A stretch of DNA of 64,000 bases from Streptomyces sp. NBC_00162 (GTDB lineage Bacteria; Actinomycetota; Actinomycetes; Streptomycetales; Streptomycetaceae). The notes beneath the pieces are model-generated. The model did not search any database and was not told the origin of the DNA. It saw nothing but the letters and a program-made list of their open reading frames with translations. Within the stretch, counting starts at the first letter, position 1. Every line of letters starts with the position of its first letter. Location of the stretch: contig NZ_CP102509.1 in NCBI RefSeq assembly GCF_024611995.1, forward strand, positions 5,146,001 through 5,210,000, read 5' to 3'. The translations under genes were made by a program, and so were the position numbers. Positions 16,377-27,764 of the stretch are shown one piece after another.

Positions 16377-17273
16377 GTGACGACTGACCAGCCCCGCGGT
16401 ACCGAGCCCACCTCCCCGGCAGGAGTCCTCGTACTCGCCGGCACCCCGATCGGCGACCTCGCGGACGCCCCGCCGCGGCTCGCGACCGAGCTGGAGCGGG
16501 CCGACGTGATCGCCGCCGAGGACACCCGGCGGCTGCGCCGGCTGACCCAGGGCCTGGGCGTGCACACCACCGGGCGTGTCCTGTCGTACTTCGAGGGCAA
16601 CGAGTCCGCGCGCACCCCGGAGCTGGTCGAGGCCCTGACCGGCGGGGCGCGCGTCCTGCTCGTGACCGACGCCGGCATGCCCTCGGTCTCCGACCCCGGC
16701 TACCGGCTGGTCGCCGCCGCCGTCGAGAAGGACATCAAGGTCACCGCTGTCCCCGGGCCGTCCGCCGTGCTCACCGCGCTGGCCATGTCCGGACTGCCGG
16801 TGGACCGGTTCTGCTTCGAGGGGTTCCTGCCGCGCAAGGCGGGCGAGCGCCTCGGCCGGCTCCGCGAGGTCGAGGCCGAGCGGCGCACGCTCGTCTACTT
16901 CGAGGCCCCGCACCGGCTCGACGACACCCTGGCCGCCATGGCCGAGGTCTTCGGCGCCGAGCGCCGCGCCGCCGTGTGCCGCGAGCTGACCAAGACGTAC
17001 GAGGAGGTCAAGCGCGGCGGGCTCGGAGAGCTGGCCGCCTGGGCTGCCGAGGGCGTCCGCGGGGAGATCACCGTCGTCGTGGAGGGCGCCCCGGCGGCCG
17101 CCCCCGGCGATGTGGACGACGAGGAGCTGGTGCGCAGGGTGCGGGTGCGCGAGGAGGCGGGGGAGCGGCGCAAGGAGGCCATCGCCGCTGTCGCCGCCGA
17201 GGCTGGGGTACCCAAGCGGGACGTGTTCGACGCGGTCGTCGCGGCAAAGAATGCGGCACAAAAGGTGCCGTAA
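16377..17273 (+). CDS. rsmI: 16S rRNA (cytidine1402-2'-O)-methyltransferase RsmI
   Basis: A 298-residue SAM-dependent methyltransferase of the tetrapyrrole methylase fold. Family motifs: VLAGTPIGDLADAPPR at the N-terminus, IAAEDTRRLRRL, LVTDAGMPSVSDPGYRLV, PGPSAVLTALAMSGLP, FEGFLPRK, FEAPHRLDDTL and CRELTKTYEEV. It methylates the ribose of C1402 in the ribosomal P site together with RsmH. The GTG start lies 78 bp from the divergent pmt start. The C-terminal tail EAGVPKRDVFDAVVAAKN is the usual extension. Confidence 0.94.
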   Translation: MTTDQPRGTEPTSPAGVLVLAGTPIGDLADAPPRLATELERADVIAAEDTRRLRRLTQGLGVHTTGRVLSYFEGNESARTPELVEALTGGARVLLVTDAGMPSVSDPGYRLVAAAVEKDIKVTAVPGPSAVLTALAMSGLPVDRFCFEGFLPRKAGERLGRLREVEAERRTLVYFEAPHRLDDTLAAMAEVFGAERRAAVCRELTKTYEEVKRGGLGELAAWAAEGVRGEITVVVEGAPAAAPGDVDDEELVRRVRVREEAGERRKEAIAAVAAEAGVPKRDVFDAVVAAKNAAQKVP

Positions 17274-17323
17274 GTCGGTAAAGAGCTAACCTGAAAAGCA
17301 AAGCTCAGACCGCGCACCGGGCG

Positions 17324-17346
17324 CTTTGGGCATGAGTCGCCCAAAG
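17324..17346. terminator. 8-bp hairpin after rsmI
   Basis: CTTTGGGC (17324-17331) pairs with GCCCAAAG (17339-17346) across 7 nt. A modest terminator candidate 50 bp past the stop. A further hairpin (CCACTGG/CCAGTGG) lies just before the next gene's ribosome site. Confidence 0.45.
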
Positions 17347-17433
17347 ACCGTCCAACACTAGACAGGGCCTGATGCGCTCCCGCCCGAAGAGGCGTCCACT
17401 GGCAATGGCACCAGTGGAACAAGAGGAGCTGGC

Positions 17434-17940
17434 ATGAGTGAGATCGCTGACACCCCGGTACCCGTAGCCGTGCCGGGCGCGCCCGGCAGCCCCGTCGGCG
17501 CGCCCGTGCAGACCGTGCACGAGGCGTACTCCTTCGCGTGCATGCGGTGCGGGTACGGCTGGGAGCAGGCCTACGACATAGAGCACCACGTGGACGGCAA
17601 GGGCGATCCGTTCATCATGTACAAGGTCAGCGGCGAGCGGGTGCCGTCCCCGCTGTCCAACCCGACCTGCCACAACTGCGGCGGCCACGTGGTCCGGATC
17701 ATGCGCGCCGGACAGGTCTCCTCCGTGCTCGGCATGCTCGACCAGCTCTACCACCACCGCATCGCCCCGGGGATCGCCGGGCCCGTCCCGGCGGGCGCGA
17801 ACGTCCCCCGGGCCCCCAAGCCCCCCAAGCCGCACAAGACGCCCCCTGCGCACGACGCCCCCGGACCCGTCGCCATCGACGAGGCCGAGAAGCACCCGGG
17901 CCTCCTCTCCCGCCTGCTGGGGATCTTCCGCCGGTCATAA
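17434..17940 (+). CDS. Conserved actinobacterial zinc-ribbon protein, function unknown
   Basis: A 168-residue soluble protein. The central region (about residues 27-105) has two Cys pairs, FACMRCGYGW and PTCHNCGGHVV, arranged like a treble-clef or zinc ribbon. Between them is the segment YDIEHHVDGKGDPFIMYKV. The N-terminus is Pro/Val/Ala-rich and the C-terminal tail is Pro/Lys-rich, ending LLSRLLGIFRRS, possibly an amphipathic helix. It sits between rsmI and tatD and ends 10 bp before tatD, so it is probably co-transcribed with it. I do not recognise a biochemical function. AAGAGGAG precedes the ATG. Confidence 0.8.
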   Translation: MSEIADTPVPVAVPGAPGSPVGAPVQTVHEAYSFACMRCGYGWEQAYDIEHHVDGKGDPFIMYKVSGERVPSPLSNPTCHNCGGHVVRIMRAGQVSSVLGMLDQLYHHRIAPGIAGPVPAGANVPRAPKPPKPHKTPPAHDAPGPVAIDEAEKHPGLLSRLLGIFRRS

Positions 17941-17950
17941 GATCGGCCGC

Positions 17951-18832
17951 ATGAGCACTTCGTCAGCCTCCAAGGACGCACCGCCGCCGCTGCCCGAACC
18001 CCTCCGGGTGGCGGTGGCGGACTCGCACACCCACCTGGACATGCAGTCCGGAACCGTCGAGGAGGGCCTCGCGAAGGCCGCCTCGGTGGGCGTGACCACG
18101 GTCGTCCAGGTCGGCTGCGACGTGAAGGGCTCCCGCTGGGCCGCCGAGACGGCCGCCGCGTACGAGAACGTCCACGCGGCCGTGGCCCTGCACCCGAACG
18201 AGGCCCCCCGGATCGTCCACGGGGACCCCGACGGCTGGTCCCGCCAGGGTGCCCGGACCGGCGGCGGCGAGGCCGCGCTCGACGAGGCACTGGCCGAGAT
18301 CGAGGCCCTGGCCGCGCTCGACCACGTCAAGGCGGTCGGCGAGACCGGACTCGACTATTTCCGCACCGGGCCGGAGGGAATGGCCGCGCAGGAGCGTTCC
18401 TTCCGCGCCCACATCGAGATCGCCAAGCGCCAGGGCAAGGCCCTCGTGATCCACGACCGCGACGCCCACGCGGACGTGCTGCGCGTGCTGCGGGAGGAGG
18501 GCGCGCCGGAGCGCACCGTCTTCCACTGCTACTCCGGGGACGCCGGCATGGCGCGGGAGTGCGCCGCCGCCGGGTACTACATGTCCTTCGCCGGAACGGT
18601 CACCTTCAGGAACGCGGCCCCGCTGCGCGAGGCCCTGGCCGTGGCCCCGCTGGAGCTGGTGCTCGTCGAGACGGACGCCCCGTACCTCACCCCGGCGCCG
18701 TACCGCGGACGGCCCAACGCCCCGTACCTCATTCCGCTGACGGTACGGGCGATGGCGGCGGTCCGCGGCATCGACGAGGACGCGATGGCCACGGCGCTGG
18801 CCGCCAACACCGCTCGCGCCTTCGCCTACTGA
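17951..18832 (+). CDS. tatD: TatD family metal-dependent DNase
   Basis: A 293-residue TIM-barrel hydrolase. Metal ligands and motifs: ADSHTHLD (first H-x-H), VGETGLDYFR (Glu), ALVIHDRDAH (His), VFHCYSG (His) and VLVETDAPYLTP (Asp). TatD enzymes are 3'-5' exonucleases on single-stranded DNA/RNA implicated in repair. An unusual feature is the extended N-terminal tail of about 20 residues (SSASKDAPPPLPEPL) before the barrel. It is downstream of the zinc-ribbon gene and upstream of rpfB, the common actinobacterial order. Confidence 0.92.
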   Translation: MSTSSASKDAPPPLPEPLRVAVADSHTHLDMQSGTVEEGLAKAASVGVTTVVQVGCDVKGSRWAAETAAAYENVHAAVALHPNEAPRIVHGDPDGWSRQGARTGGGEAALDEALAEIEALAALDHVKAVGETGLDYFRTGPEGMAAQERSFRAHIEIAKRQGKALVIHDRDAHADVLRVLREEGAPERTVFHCYSGDAGMARECAAAGYYMSFAGTVTFRNAAPLREALAVAPLELVLVETDAPYLTPAPYRGRPNAPYLIPLTVRAMAAVRGIDEDAMATALAANTARAFAY

Positions 18833-18956
18833 CCACCCCGCCGGACTCCCCACGGCGACACGCTGTGTGACCGCCCGGCTTTGGAGCGTGACGACTCCTC
18901 CGCTATGGTGCCGTGCCCGAACCAGCGGGTGCCGGAACACCAGTGGAGCGAGCGTC

Positions 18957-20408
18957 GTGAGCGATACGCAGGGCAGTCACCGCCGTGGCGGTCCCGTTCC
19001 GGGGGCGTACGAGGATCCCGGCGCCCCGGAGCCCGGGGTGCCGGCCCCGCGCGGGGCGGGCCGCCGCCGCGCACGCCAGAGCGGGCAGCAGTCGGCCGGA
19101 TGGCCCGACCCCGAGGCGCCGACGGTGTCCTCCGTGGCATCCGTGACTCCCATGGCTCCCGTGGCGGTGACCGCCGTGCCCGTAGCCGCCGGATCGGGGC
19201 GTCGCCGGGCCCCCGCCCCCGTCGCCCTGCTGCCGGAGCCCGCACCCGCCCCCGCGCCGTGGCCGGCGCCGGGGCCCGGCACCGGCAGACGCCGCCGCAC
19301 CACCCCCGCCGAACCCCCGCCCGGCACCTGGCGGCGGATCGTGCCCCAAGCCCTGGTCGTCGCCTTCCTCGCGGGCGGCACCACCGCCTTCGTCGCCGCC
19401 GACAAGTCGGTACGGCTCACCGTCGACGGCGTCCCGCGCACCCTCCACACCTTCGCCGACGACGTTGACGAACTGCTGGCCGCCGAAGGCCTCGACGTCG
19501 GCCCCCACGACCTCGTCGCCCCCGCCCCCGGCGAACCCCTCGACGACGGCGAACAGGTCGTCGTCCGCTACGGCCGCCCCCTGCGCCTCACCCTCGACGG
19601 ACAGCAGCGCCAGGTGTGGACCACCGCCCGCACCGTCGAGGGCGCGCTCCGCCAGTTCGGCATCCGCGCCGAGGGCGCCTACCTCTCCGCGCCCCGCACC
19701 GCCCCCGTCCCGCGCGCCGGGCTGGTCCTCAGCGTCCGCACCGAACGCAGCGTCACCTTCATGGCCGACGGCCGCGAACGCACCATCCGCACCAACGCCG
19801 CCACCGTCCAGGAGGCCCTCGAACAGGCCGGCATCACCCTGCAGGGCCAGGACACCACCTCCGTGCCCCCCATCACCTTCCCGCGCGACGGGCAGACCAT
19901 CACCGTGCTGCGCATCACCGGCACCCGCGAGGTCCGCGAGGAGCGCGTCCCGTACGAGACGCAGCGGGTCGAGGACGCCACCCTTTTCGCCGGCACCGAG
20001 GTCGTCGAGCGGGCCGGCCGGCCCGGAGCCCGCCGGGTCACCTACAGCCTGCGCACCGTCAACGGGGTCCGCCAGAAACCCCGCCGCATCGCGGAGGAGA
20101 CCGTCCGCGAGCCCGTGACCCAGCTCGTCAAGGTCGGCACGAAGCCGCTGCCGGCCTCCGTCTCCGGCGCCGACGGTCTCGACTGGGGAGCCCTGGCCCA
20201 GTGCGAATCGGGCGGCCGCCCCTCGGCCACCGACTCCTCGGGCACGTACGGCGGCCTCTACCAGTTCGACGTACGCACCTGGCAGAGCCTCGGCGGCAGC
20301 GGCCGCCCCCAGGACGCCCCGGCCGGGGAACAGACGTACCGGGCGAAGAAGCTCTACGTGCAGCGGGGGGCGAGTCCGTGGCCGCACTGCGGCCGTAGGC
20401 TCAGGTAG
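18957..20408 (+). CDS. Resuscitation-promoting factor, RpfB-like (DUF348, G5, transglycosylase domains)
   Basis: A 483-residue cell-wall hydrolase. A Pro/Arg/Ala-rich cytoplasmic N-terminus precedes a transmembrane signal anchor (about 128-148). Three DUF348 ubiquitin-like repeats follow (each with a pattern such as VDGVPRTLHTFADDVDELL). Then a G5 domain (about 321-398, REVREERVPYETQR) and a C-terminal Rpf lysozyme-like domain (about 405-483: LDWGALAQCESGGRPSATD, with the catalytic Glu in C-E-S-G-G). It cleaves peptidoglycan to allow exit from dormancy or spore germination. I chose GTG 18957 with GGAG upstream; a longer frame from 18867 has no ribosome site. Confidence 0.92.
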   Translation: MSDTQGSHRRGGPVPGAYEDPGAPEPGVPAPRGAGRRRARQSGQQSAGWPDPEAPTVSSVASVTPMAPVAVTAVPVAAGSGRRRAPAPVALLPEPAPAPAPWPAPGPGTGRRRRTTPAEPPPGTWRRIVPQALVVAFLAGGTTAFVAADKSVRLTVDGVPRTLHTFADDVDELLAAEGLDVGPHDLVAPAPGEPLDDGEQVVVRYGRPLRLTLDGQQRQVWTTARTVEGALRQFGIRAEGAYLSAPRTAPVPRAGLVLSVRTERSVTFMADGRERTIRTNAATVQEALEQAGITLQGQDTTSVPPITFPRDGQTITVLRITGTREVREERVPYETQRVEDATLFAGTEVVERAGRPGARRVTYSLRTVNGVRQKPRRIAEETVREPVTQLVKVGTKPLPASVSGADGLDWGALAQCESGGRPSATDSSGTYGGLYQFDVRTWQSLGGSGRPQDAPAGEQTYRAKKLYVQRGASPWPHCGRRLR

Positions 20409-20523
20409 TTCGTCGTGGCGCCGGTCGGGCGTGCACGCCGGATATGGGTTCGTGGGTCGAACGAGTGACCTTTCGTCATGAGTGTCGTTGGTCGGATGAC
20501 AGCACTGGTGGTGGAGGCGAGGG

Positions 20524-22501
20524 ATGCGACGGAAGGTGCGGCTCACCGCAGGCGAAAGTGCCCGGACGATCGTTGCCCGTTGTGTGTTGCGGACAGGTGT
20601 GGATGCGGAAACCGGCGAGCCGCTGACTGCCTCCGTGCTGGTGGAACGCGTCGGCTGGTGTGCCGATCTGGTGGCGGACATGGCTGCCGGGCTGCTGGCC
20701 GAGCACTGGAACGCTGCCGATGTGAAAGTGCTCGCGACCGGCGAGGATGCGGGTGGCCGGAAGCTGCCGACGAACGCGTGGATGGCGCTGCGTCGGCTGG
20801 ACTGGGGCACCGCGCCACGTGAGGGGTGCCGCGTCAATGACCGGATCGTTCGGATGGCGCAGGAGCAGGCCGGTCGAATCCTGCGCTCGGCGACGTGGCG
20901 CGGTGAGCTGACGGGCGCGGTGATCGCGACCTGGCCGGCCGACCCTGCCAGGCGCACCGGCCAGGAGTGGGACGCGATGCGTGCGGCGGCGCCGCACGGT
21001 CGGCATCTGCCGTCCAGCGTCATCAAGGCCCGCACCCGGCAGATCGCCGCCTTCATCAGGCAGAACGGCCGGATGCCTGCTGACGTGTTCGAGGTGGAGA
21101 ACGCGCCCAGGGCAGCTCGAATGCTGTTGCTGTCGGCCTGCGACGGGCAGCAGGCCACCATCGAGCGGGCGGACGTACCAGGCCGCGCACTGCTGCGCCT
21201 GAAGCTCCCCTCCCGGCCCGACCCGCGGTCCCAACGCGACTGGACCTGGGTGACCTGCCCCATCACGCTGCCCCCGACGATCCCCGCCGGTGCGGTGCTG
21301 CACCTGCCCACCCTCCGCCCGCATCAGGGGCGGGTCCTCGTTGATCTCTCCGCCACATACGCCGTGCCGAAATCGGCTCGCAGTGGGTACACGGTGGCCC
21401 TCGGTGTGGACTGGGGCCTCAACACCCTCCTGTCTGCCGGAGCAGTGCGGCTCAACGAGAACGGGCGAATCACCGTCCTGGGGGCCGGGGGCATGTTCCG
21501 GGCGGCGGGTGTCCTCTCCAAACAGCACCGGCTGCGCCGACTGTCCGAGTTCTTGCACGCCAAGGCTGACCGCTACCAGCGGCTCACTGCCGGAGACGAA
21601 AAGCAGCACGGCCTGGCCGCGAAGCACGCCATTCTGAGCGAGGAGATCAGCCGCGTCTGCGCGCGGCGGTCGAAACTGAATGACGCATTGGCCTGGGCCG
21701 CCGCCAGGTGGGCGGTCGACCAGGCCGTGGCCGCCGGGGCGAGCGTCGTCTATGTCGAAGACCTCCGCTCGCTGGAGGCCAGAGGCATGAGCCGGACCAT
21801 GAACACGTGCCTCTCCCAGCAGGTGCGCGGGCAGATCGTCGACCGCATGCGGCACCTGGCTGCCGAGGTGGGTAGCTGTCGTCGCCGTCCCAGCCAGGAA
21901 CACCTCCAGGCACTGCCCTCGGTGCCTCACCCCGCTGCGGCACCGCAAAGCCCCCGACCGGCCCACCACCCTGGGCTGGAAATGGGCCATCTGCCCGGGC
22001 TGTGGCTGGCAGGGCGACCGCGATCAGGGTGCTTGGCAGCGCATCGCAGCACGTGGTCTCACCCACCAGAGCAAGACCGTCACCGACCGCACCACAGGCG
22101 CCATGGCCATCCGCACCGTCGTCGACACGCTCGAAGCGGCCTCGGTCATCACACCAGCTGCCGAGCAGACGACCCGGCGGGACCGATCCAAAACCGGACC
22201 CACCCGGCACAAGGCAACACGTCCGACGCCCAGGCGACGCCGGACACCCTCCCCTGCCATGCCCTCGGGCCGGGCAGGCCAGCGTCCGGAGGGACACGCT
22301 CACACGGACCGGCCCCGACTGCCCCGCGCAGCCGACCGGCACCAGGACGTGACGACGATCAGCACACCCACCGAGCGCCGACACCGGCCACGAGGAGCGG
22401 CACTGGGCGCGGGATTCCACCTCCACGCCCACGCCACCCCACCGCGGTGGGAAGCGATCTCTGTGCCGGACACCAAGTCCGGCTCGGGATCACTCCGCTG
22501 A
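20524..22501 (+). pseudogene. TnpB-like (OrfB zinc-ribbon) RuvC nuclease gene, broken by one frameshift
   Basis: Frame 1 (20524 to about 21870) encodes an N-terminal region of about 280 residues, RuvC-I (VALGVDWGLNTLLS) and RuvC-II (SVVYVEDLRSLEARG, then MNTCLSQQVRGQIVDRM). The frame then changes at a GTGGG run (21868-21872): the +2 frame continues VAVVAVPARNTSRHCPRCLT, a second zinc-ribbon pair AICPGCGWQGDRD (RuvC-III Asp) and a basic tail ending at 22501. One added G restores a protein of about 659 residues with all catalytic acids and four cysteines. In the first frame the protein instead reads through as Pro/His/Arg-rich sequence to about 22506. It has no tnpA neighbour. The ATG has GGAGGCGAGGG upstream. 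TnpB enzymes are RNA-guided nucleases; the length exceeds the usual ~400 residues. Confidence 0.8.
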
Positions 22502-22518
22502 TCTGAGACGCTTAGCCG

Positions 22519-23421
22519 GTGAGCACCGCAGAGCAGCAGCCCAACGAGACCCCTTCTGATGCCCTCCTCGGACCGGCCGACATCCGGGAGCTGGCCGCCG
22601 CACTCGGTGTGCGCCCGACCAAGCAGAAGGGCCAGAACTTCGTCATCGACGCCAACACGGTGCGCCGGATCGTGCGTACCGCCGAGGTGCGGCCGGACGA
22701 CGTGGTCGTCGAGGTCGGCCCCGGCCTGGGCTCGCTGACGCTCGCGCTGCTGGAGGCCGCCGACCGGGTCACCGCCGTCGAGATCGACGACATCCTGGCG
22801 GCGGCGCTGCCCGCCACCATCGAGGCCCGGATGCCCGGGCGCAAGGACCGCTTCGCGCTGGTCCACTCCGACGCGATGCTGGTGACCGAGCTGCCCGGCC
22901 CGGCGCCGACCGCGCTCGTGGCGAACCTGCCGTACAACGTGGCCGTGCCCGTCCTGCTGACCATGCTCGACCGGTTCCCGAGCATCGAGCGGACCCTGGT
23001 GATGGTGCAGGCGGAGGTGGCCGACCGGCTCGCCGCCGAGCCCGGCAACAAGGTCTACGGGGTGCCCTCCGTCAAGGCCAACTGGTACGCGCACGTCAAG
23101 CGCGCCGGGTCCATCGGCCGCAAGGTCTTCTGGCCCGCGCCGAACGTCGACTCCGGTCTCGTCTCGCTGGTGCGGCGCGCGGAGCCGATCAAGACCACTG
23201 CCACGAAGGCCGAGGTCTTCGCCGTCGTGGACGCGGCCTTCGCACAGCGCCGCAAGACGCTGCGCGCGGCGCTGGCCGGCTGGGCCGGGTCGGCGGCGGG
23301 AGCCGAGGCGGCGCTGGTCGCCGCCGGGATCTCGCCGCAGGCGCGCGGGGAGTCGCTGACGGTGGAGGAGTTCGCCGCGATCGCCGAGCACAAGCCCGCG
23401 GCGGAGAGGCCCGCGCTGTGA
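22519..23421 (+). CDS. rsmA: 16S rRNA (adenine1518/1519-N6)-dimethyltransferase KsgA/RsmA
   Basis: A 300-residue Rossmann methyltransferase. SAM motif I is [17 protein letters not shown], motif [10 protein letters not shown], and the catalytic motif IV is NLPYNVAVP. The N-terminal [18 protein letters not shown] and C-terminal helical domain ([13 protein letters not shown]) are standard. It dimethylates two adjacent adenines near the 3' end of 16S rRNA. The GTG start lies only 17 bp after the TnpB-like frame ends, so transcription probably enters from upstream or from a promoter inside that element. Its stop overlaps the ispE start. Confidence 0.95.
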   Translation: MSTAEQQPNETPSDALLGPADIRELAAALGVRPTKQKGQNFVIDANTVRRIVRTAEVRPDDVVVEVGPGLGSLTLALLEAADRVTAVEIDDILAAALPATIEARMPGRKDRFALVHSDAMLVTELPGPAPTALVANLPYNVAVPVLLTMLDRFPSIERTLVMVQAEVADRLAAEPGNKVYGVPSVKANWYAHVKRAGSIGRKVFWPAPNVDSGLVSLVRRAEPIKTTATKAEVFAVVDAAFAQRRKTLRAALAGWAGSAAGAEAALVAAGISPQARGESLTVEEFAAIAEHKPAAERPAL

Positions 23422-24326
23422 GCGAGCGCACGACCGTGACCGTACGGGTCCCCGCGAAGGTCAACGTGCAACTGGCGGTGGGCGCGGCCCGCCCCGACGG
23501 CTTCCACGACCTCGCGAACGTCTTCCTCGCCGTCTCGCTGTTCGACGAGGTCACGGCGACCGTGGCCGGCGAGCTGACCGTGACCTGCGCGGGCCCGGAC
23601 GCCGACCAGGTCCCCCTGGACCGCACCAACCTCGCGGCGCGCGCCGCCGAGATCCTGGCGGCCCGGGCCGGCATCGCCCCCGCGGTCCACCTGCACATCG
23701 CGAAGAACATCCCGGTGGCGGGCGGCATGGCGGGCGGCAGCGCGGACGGCGCGGCGGCCCTGCTGGCCTGCGACACCCTGTGGGGCCTGGGCACGCCGCG
23801 GGCCGAACTGCTCGACATCTGCGCGGAGCTGGGCAGTGACGTGCCGTTCAGCCTCGTGGGCGGGGCCGCGCTCGGCACGGGCCGGGGCGAGCTGCTGACC
23901 CCGGTGGACGCGGGGGCGTTCCACTGGGTGTTCGCGGTGGCGGACGGGGGCCTGTCCACCCCGGCGGTGTTCCGCGAGTTCGACCGGCTCACCGCCGGTA
24001 CGCGGATCCCGGAGCCGCAGGCCTCGCCGGCCCTGCTGGCGGCCCTGGCCTCGGGGGATCCGGACGCGTTGGCCGCCACGCTGGCCAATGGCCTCCAGGA
24101 GGCCGCCCTGTCGCTGCGGCCGCAGCTGGCCGCGACGCTGGACGCGGGCACCGGGGCCGGGGCGCTGGCCGCGCTGGTCTCCGGGTCCGGGCCCACGACG
24201 GCCTTCCTGGTCCGGGATGCGGAAGCCGCCGCCAAGGTGGCTGCCGCGCTGGATGCCTCGGGCACGTGCCGTGCCACCCGTGTGGCCGCGTCCCCGGCCC
24301 CGGGCGCCACTGTCCTGCCGTCCTGA
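23418..24326 (+). CDS. ispE: 4-diphosphocytidyl-2-C-methyl-D-erythritol kinase IspE
   Basis: A 302-residue GHMP kinase of the MEP isoprenoid pathway. It phosphorylates the 2-hydroxyl of CDP-methylerythritol. The substrate motif is [14 protein letters not shown] (Lys), the ATP loop is [19 protein letters not shown], and the third motif is [11 protein letters not shown]. The start overlaps the ksgA stop by GTGA, which implies translational coupling; ksgA-ispE is a conserved actinobacterial pair. Family-typical length. Confidence 0.95.
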   Translation: MSERTTVTVRVPAKVNVQLAVGAARPDGFHDLANVFLAVSLFDEVTATVAGELTVTCAGPDADQVPLDRTNLAARAAEILAARAGIAPAVHLHIAKNIPVAGGMAGGSADGAAALLACDTLWGLGTPRAELLDICAELGSDVPFSLVGGAALGTGRGELLTPVDAGAFHWVFAVADGGLSTPAVFREFDRLTAGTRIPEPQASPALLAALASGDPDALAATLANGLQEAALSLRPQLAATLDAGTGAGALAALVSGSGPTTAFLVRDAEAAAKVAAALDASGTCRATRVAASPAPGATVLPS

Positions 24327-24342
24327 CCCCGCGCCGCCGTTG

Positions 24343-24380
24343 CCGGGGGCCAGCCCCCGGGGTCTGGGGCGGAGCCCCAG
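24343..24380. repeat. Double-hairpin intergenic element after ispE
   Basis: CCGGGGGC/GCCCCCGG (24343-24350, 24353-24360) is followed by CTGGGGC/GCCCCAG (24364-24370, 24374-24380). This GGGGCCAGCCCCCGGGGTCTGGGG-type sequence is, as far as I know, a frequent dispersed intergenic element in Streptomyces. Here it probably also ends ispE transcription. Confidence 0.65.
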
Positions 24381-24453
24381 TAGCGGGTACCTAGGCGGGA
24401 GTTGAGTATCCGCACCCTGTCGGGAGACGCCCCGCGGCGGCGACCTTAGGGCC

Positions 24454-25779
24454 ATGACAGTCAGCGCACGCGCCATGGCCACCGCCACGCCCGCCACGCG
24501 GGACCGGTACGTCGACCTGTTGCGGGTCGCCTCGCTCGGGACCGTCGTGCTGGGGCACTGGCTGATGGCCGCCGTCAGCAGTGACGGCATGGGGAACCTG
24601 CTCGCCCTCGTGCCCGGGCTCCAGGTGCTCACCTGGGGGCTTCAGGTCATGCCCGTCTTCTTCTTCGTCGGCGGGTTCTCGCACGCCCTGTCCTACCGTT
24701 CCCTGGCCCGCCGCACCGACGCCCCCGTCTACGCCGTCTTCCTGCGGGCCCGGCTGCGGCGGCTGCTGCGGCCGACCCTCGTCTTCGTCCTCGTCTGGGC
24801 CGCCGCCGCGCTCGCCGTGCAGCTCGCCGGGCGGGGCGGGGGCGGGCTGACCGGGGCCGCGCTGCGGCTGGTGACCCAGCCGCTCTGGTTCATCGGGATC
24901 TACCTCGCGATGGTCGCCTTCACCCCGCCGCTGCTGAAGCTGCACGAGCGCCACGGCTGGGCCGCCTTCGGGGCGCTGGTCGCCGCGGCCGCCGTCGTCG
25001 ACGTACTGCGCTTCGCGCTCGGGGTCCCGTACGTCGAGTTCCTCAACTTCGCCTTCGTCTGGCTCGCCGTCCACCAGCTCGGCTTCCTGCGCGCCGACGG
25101 CCGGATCCGCCGGCCCGCCGCCCTGGCCGCCGCCGGGCTCGCCGGGGCGGTCCTGCTCGTCGCGTACGGGCCGTACCCGCTGTCCATGGTCGGGATGCCG
25201 GGGGAGAAGGTGTCCAACATGGCCCCGCCGACCCTCGCGCTGCTCGCGCACGGGATGTGGCTCGTCGGCGCGGTCCAGCTCCTTGCCGGGCCCGCCACCG
25301 CCTGGCTCGCCCGCCCCCGCGTCTGGCGGGGCGTGGTCGCCGCCAACGGGATCGCCATGACGGCCTTCCTCTGGCACCTCACCGCCATGCTCGGCGTGTA
25401 CGGGGTCCAGCTCGCGCTGGGTGTCCCCCTCCCCGAGCCCGCGTCCGCGGCCTGGTGGGCGCAGGTTCCCGTACGGATCCTGCTCGCCGCCGCGCTGACC
25501 GGCGTACTCGTCGCCCTCTTCCGGCGCTTCGAGGCCCCGGCCGCGAGCGCCGGCGCCACCGCCCCCGGCAGCGGCCCCCGCGCCGCCCTCGGCATCACCC
25601 TCTGCCTGCTGGGCATCCTCGGCCTGTCGATGACCGGTCTCGGGGGCCTGCTCGACGGCCACAGCGCCACCCTGATCGCCCTGCCGGTCACCGCGCCGGC
25701 CGCGATCGGCATGGCACTGGGCGGCTGGCTCCTGGTGGAACGGTCCGGCCCGGCCCGGAGGGTTAGGCTGAGGGGCTGA
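24454..25779 (+). CDS. Acyltransferase 3 family membrane protein
   Basis: A 441-residue polytopic protein with about ten predicted helices. The N-terminus RDRYVDLLRVASLGTVVLGHW carries the family R-x-x-x-x-D-L-R...H pattern; the conserved His is at about residue 33. Later segments such as VFFFVGGFSHALSYRS and FLWHLTAMLGVYG fit the OafA/acyltransferase 3 family, which O-acylates sugars or lipids at the membrane. The acceptor is unknown. It has its own leader after the ispE hairpins. It ends 28 bp before the ABC-F gene, so co-transcription is possible. Confidence 0.85.
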   Translation: MTVSARAMATATPATRDRYVDLLRVASLGTVVLGHWLMAAVSSDGMGNLLALVPGLQVLTWGLQVMPVFFFVGGFSHALSYRSLARRTDAPVYAVFLRARLRRLLRPTLVFVLVWAAAALAVQLAGRGGGGLTGAALRLVTQPLWFIGIYLAMVAFTPPLLKLHERHGWAAFGALVAAAAVVDVLRFALGVPYVEFLNFAFVWLAVHQLGFLRADGRIRRPAALAAAGLAGAVLLVAYGPYPLSMVGMPGEKVSNMAPPTLALLAHGMWLVGAVQLLAGPATAWLARPRVWRGVVAANGIAMTAFLWHLTAMLGVYGVQLALGVPLPEPASAAWWAQVPVRILLAAALTGVLVALFRRFEAPAASAGATAPGSGPRAALGITLCLLGILGLSMTGLGGLLDGHSATLIALPVTAPAAIGMALGGWLLVERSGPARRVRLRG

Positions 25780-25807
25780 TCCACACCCTTTCCCTGGAGC
25801 GCGTCTG

Positions 25808-27610
<1,803 letters not shown>

Positions 27611-27656
27611 CCTCCGGCGGCCCGCGAGGCCAACTGGCCGGATAACGACGGCGTCA

Positions 27657-27697
27657 CGGGCCGGTCCGCCCTTGGGTACAGGGGGTGGACCGGCCCG
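27657..27697. terminator. 11-bp GC hairpin after the ABC-F gene
   Basis: CGGGCCGGTCC (27657-27667) pairs with GGACCGGCCCG (27687-27697) across a 19-nt loop, 47 bp past the stop. Confidence 0.65.
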
Positions 27698-27764
27698 GCG
27701 TATGGCCTGCGTGAGTGATAGAAAGGTCATCCTCCCCGACCCCTGACACCGAAGGTATGCGCTG

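Noticed and set aside
16299..17261. Upstream extension of the pmt frame to 17261
   Set aside because: The extra 321 codons lie antisense to rsmI, and the GTG at 16298 starts the family-like sequence with a Pro-rich leader.
20409..20523. Insertion-sequence terminal repeat left of the TnpB-like gene
   Set aside because: A short GTTCG-TGGGT-CGAAC hairpin (about 20448-20462) is present but no matching right end or target duplication could be identified by eye.
18903..21311. 802-codon minus-strand ORF over rpf and the TnpB-like gene
   Set aside because: Antisense to rpfB and to the transposase-like frame; low-complexity composition and no recognised motifs.
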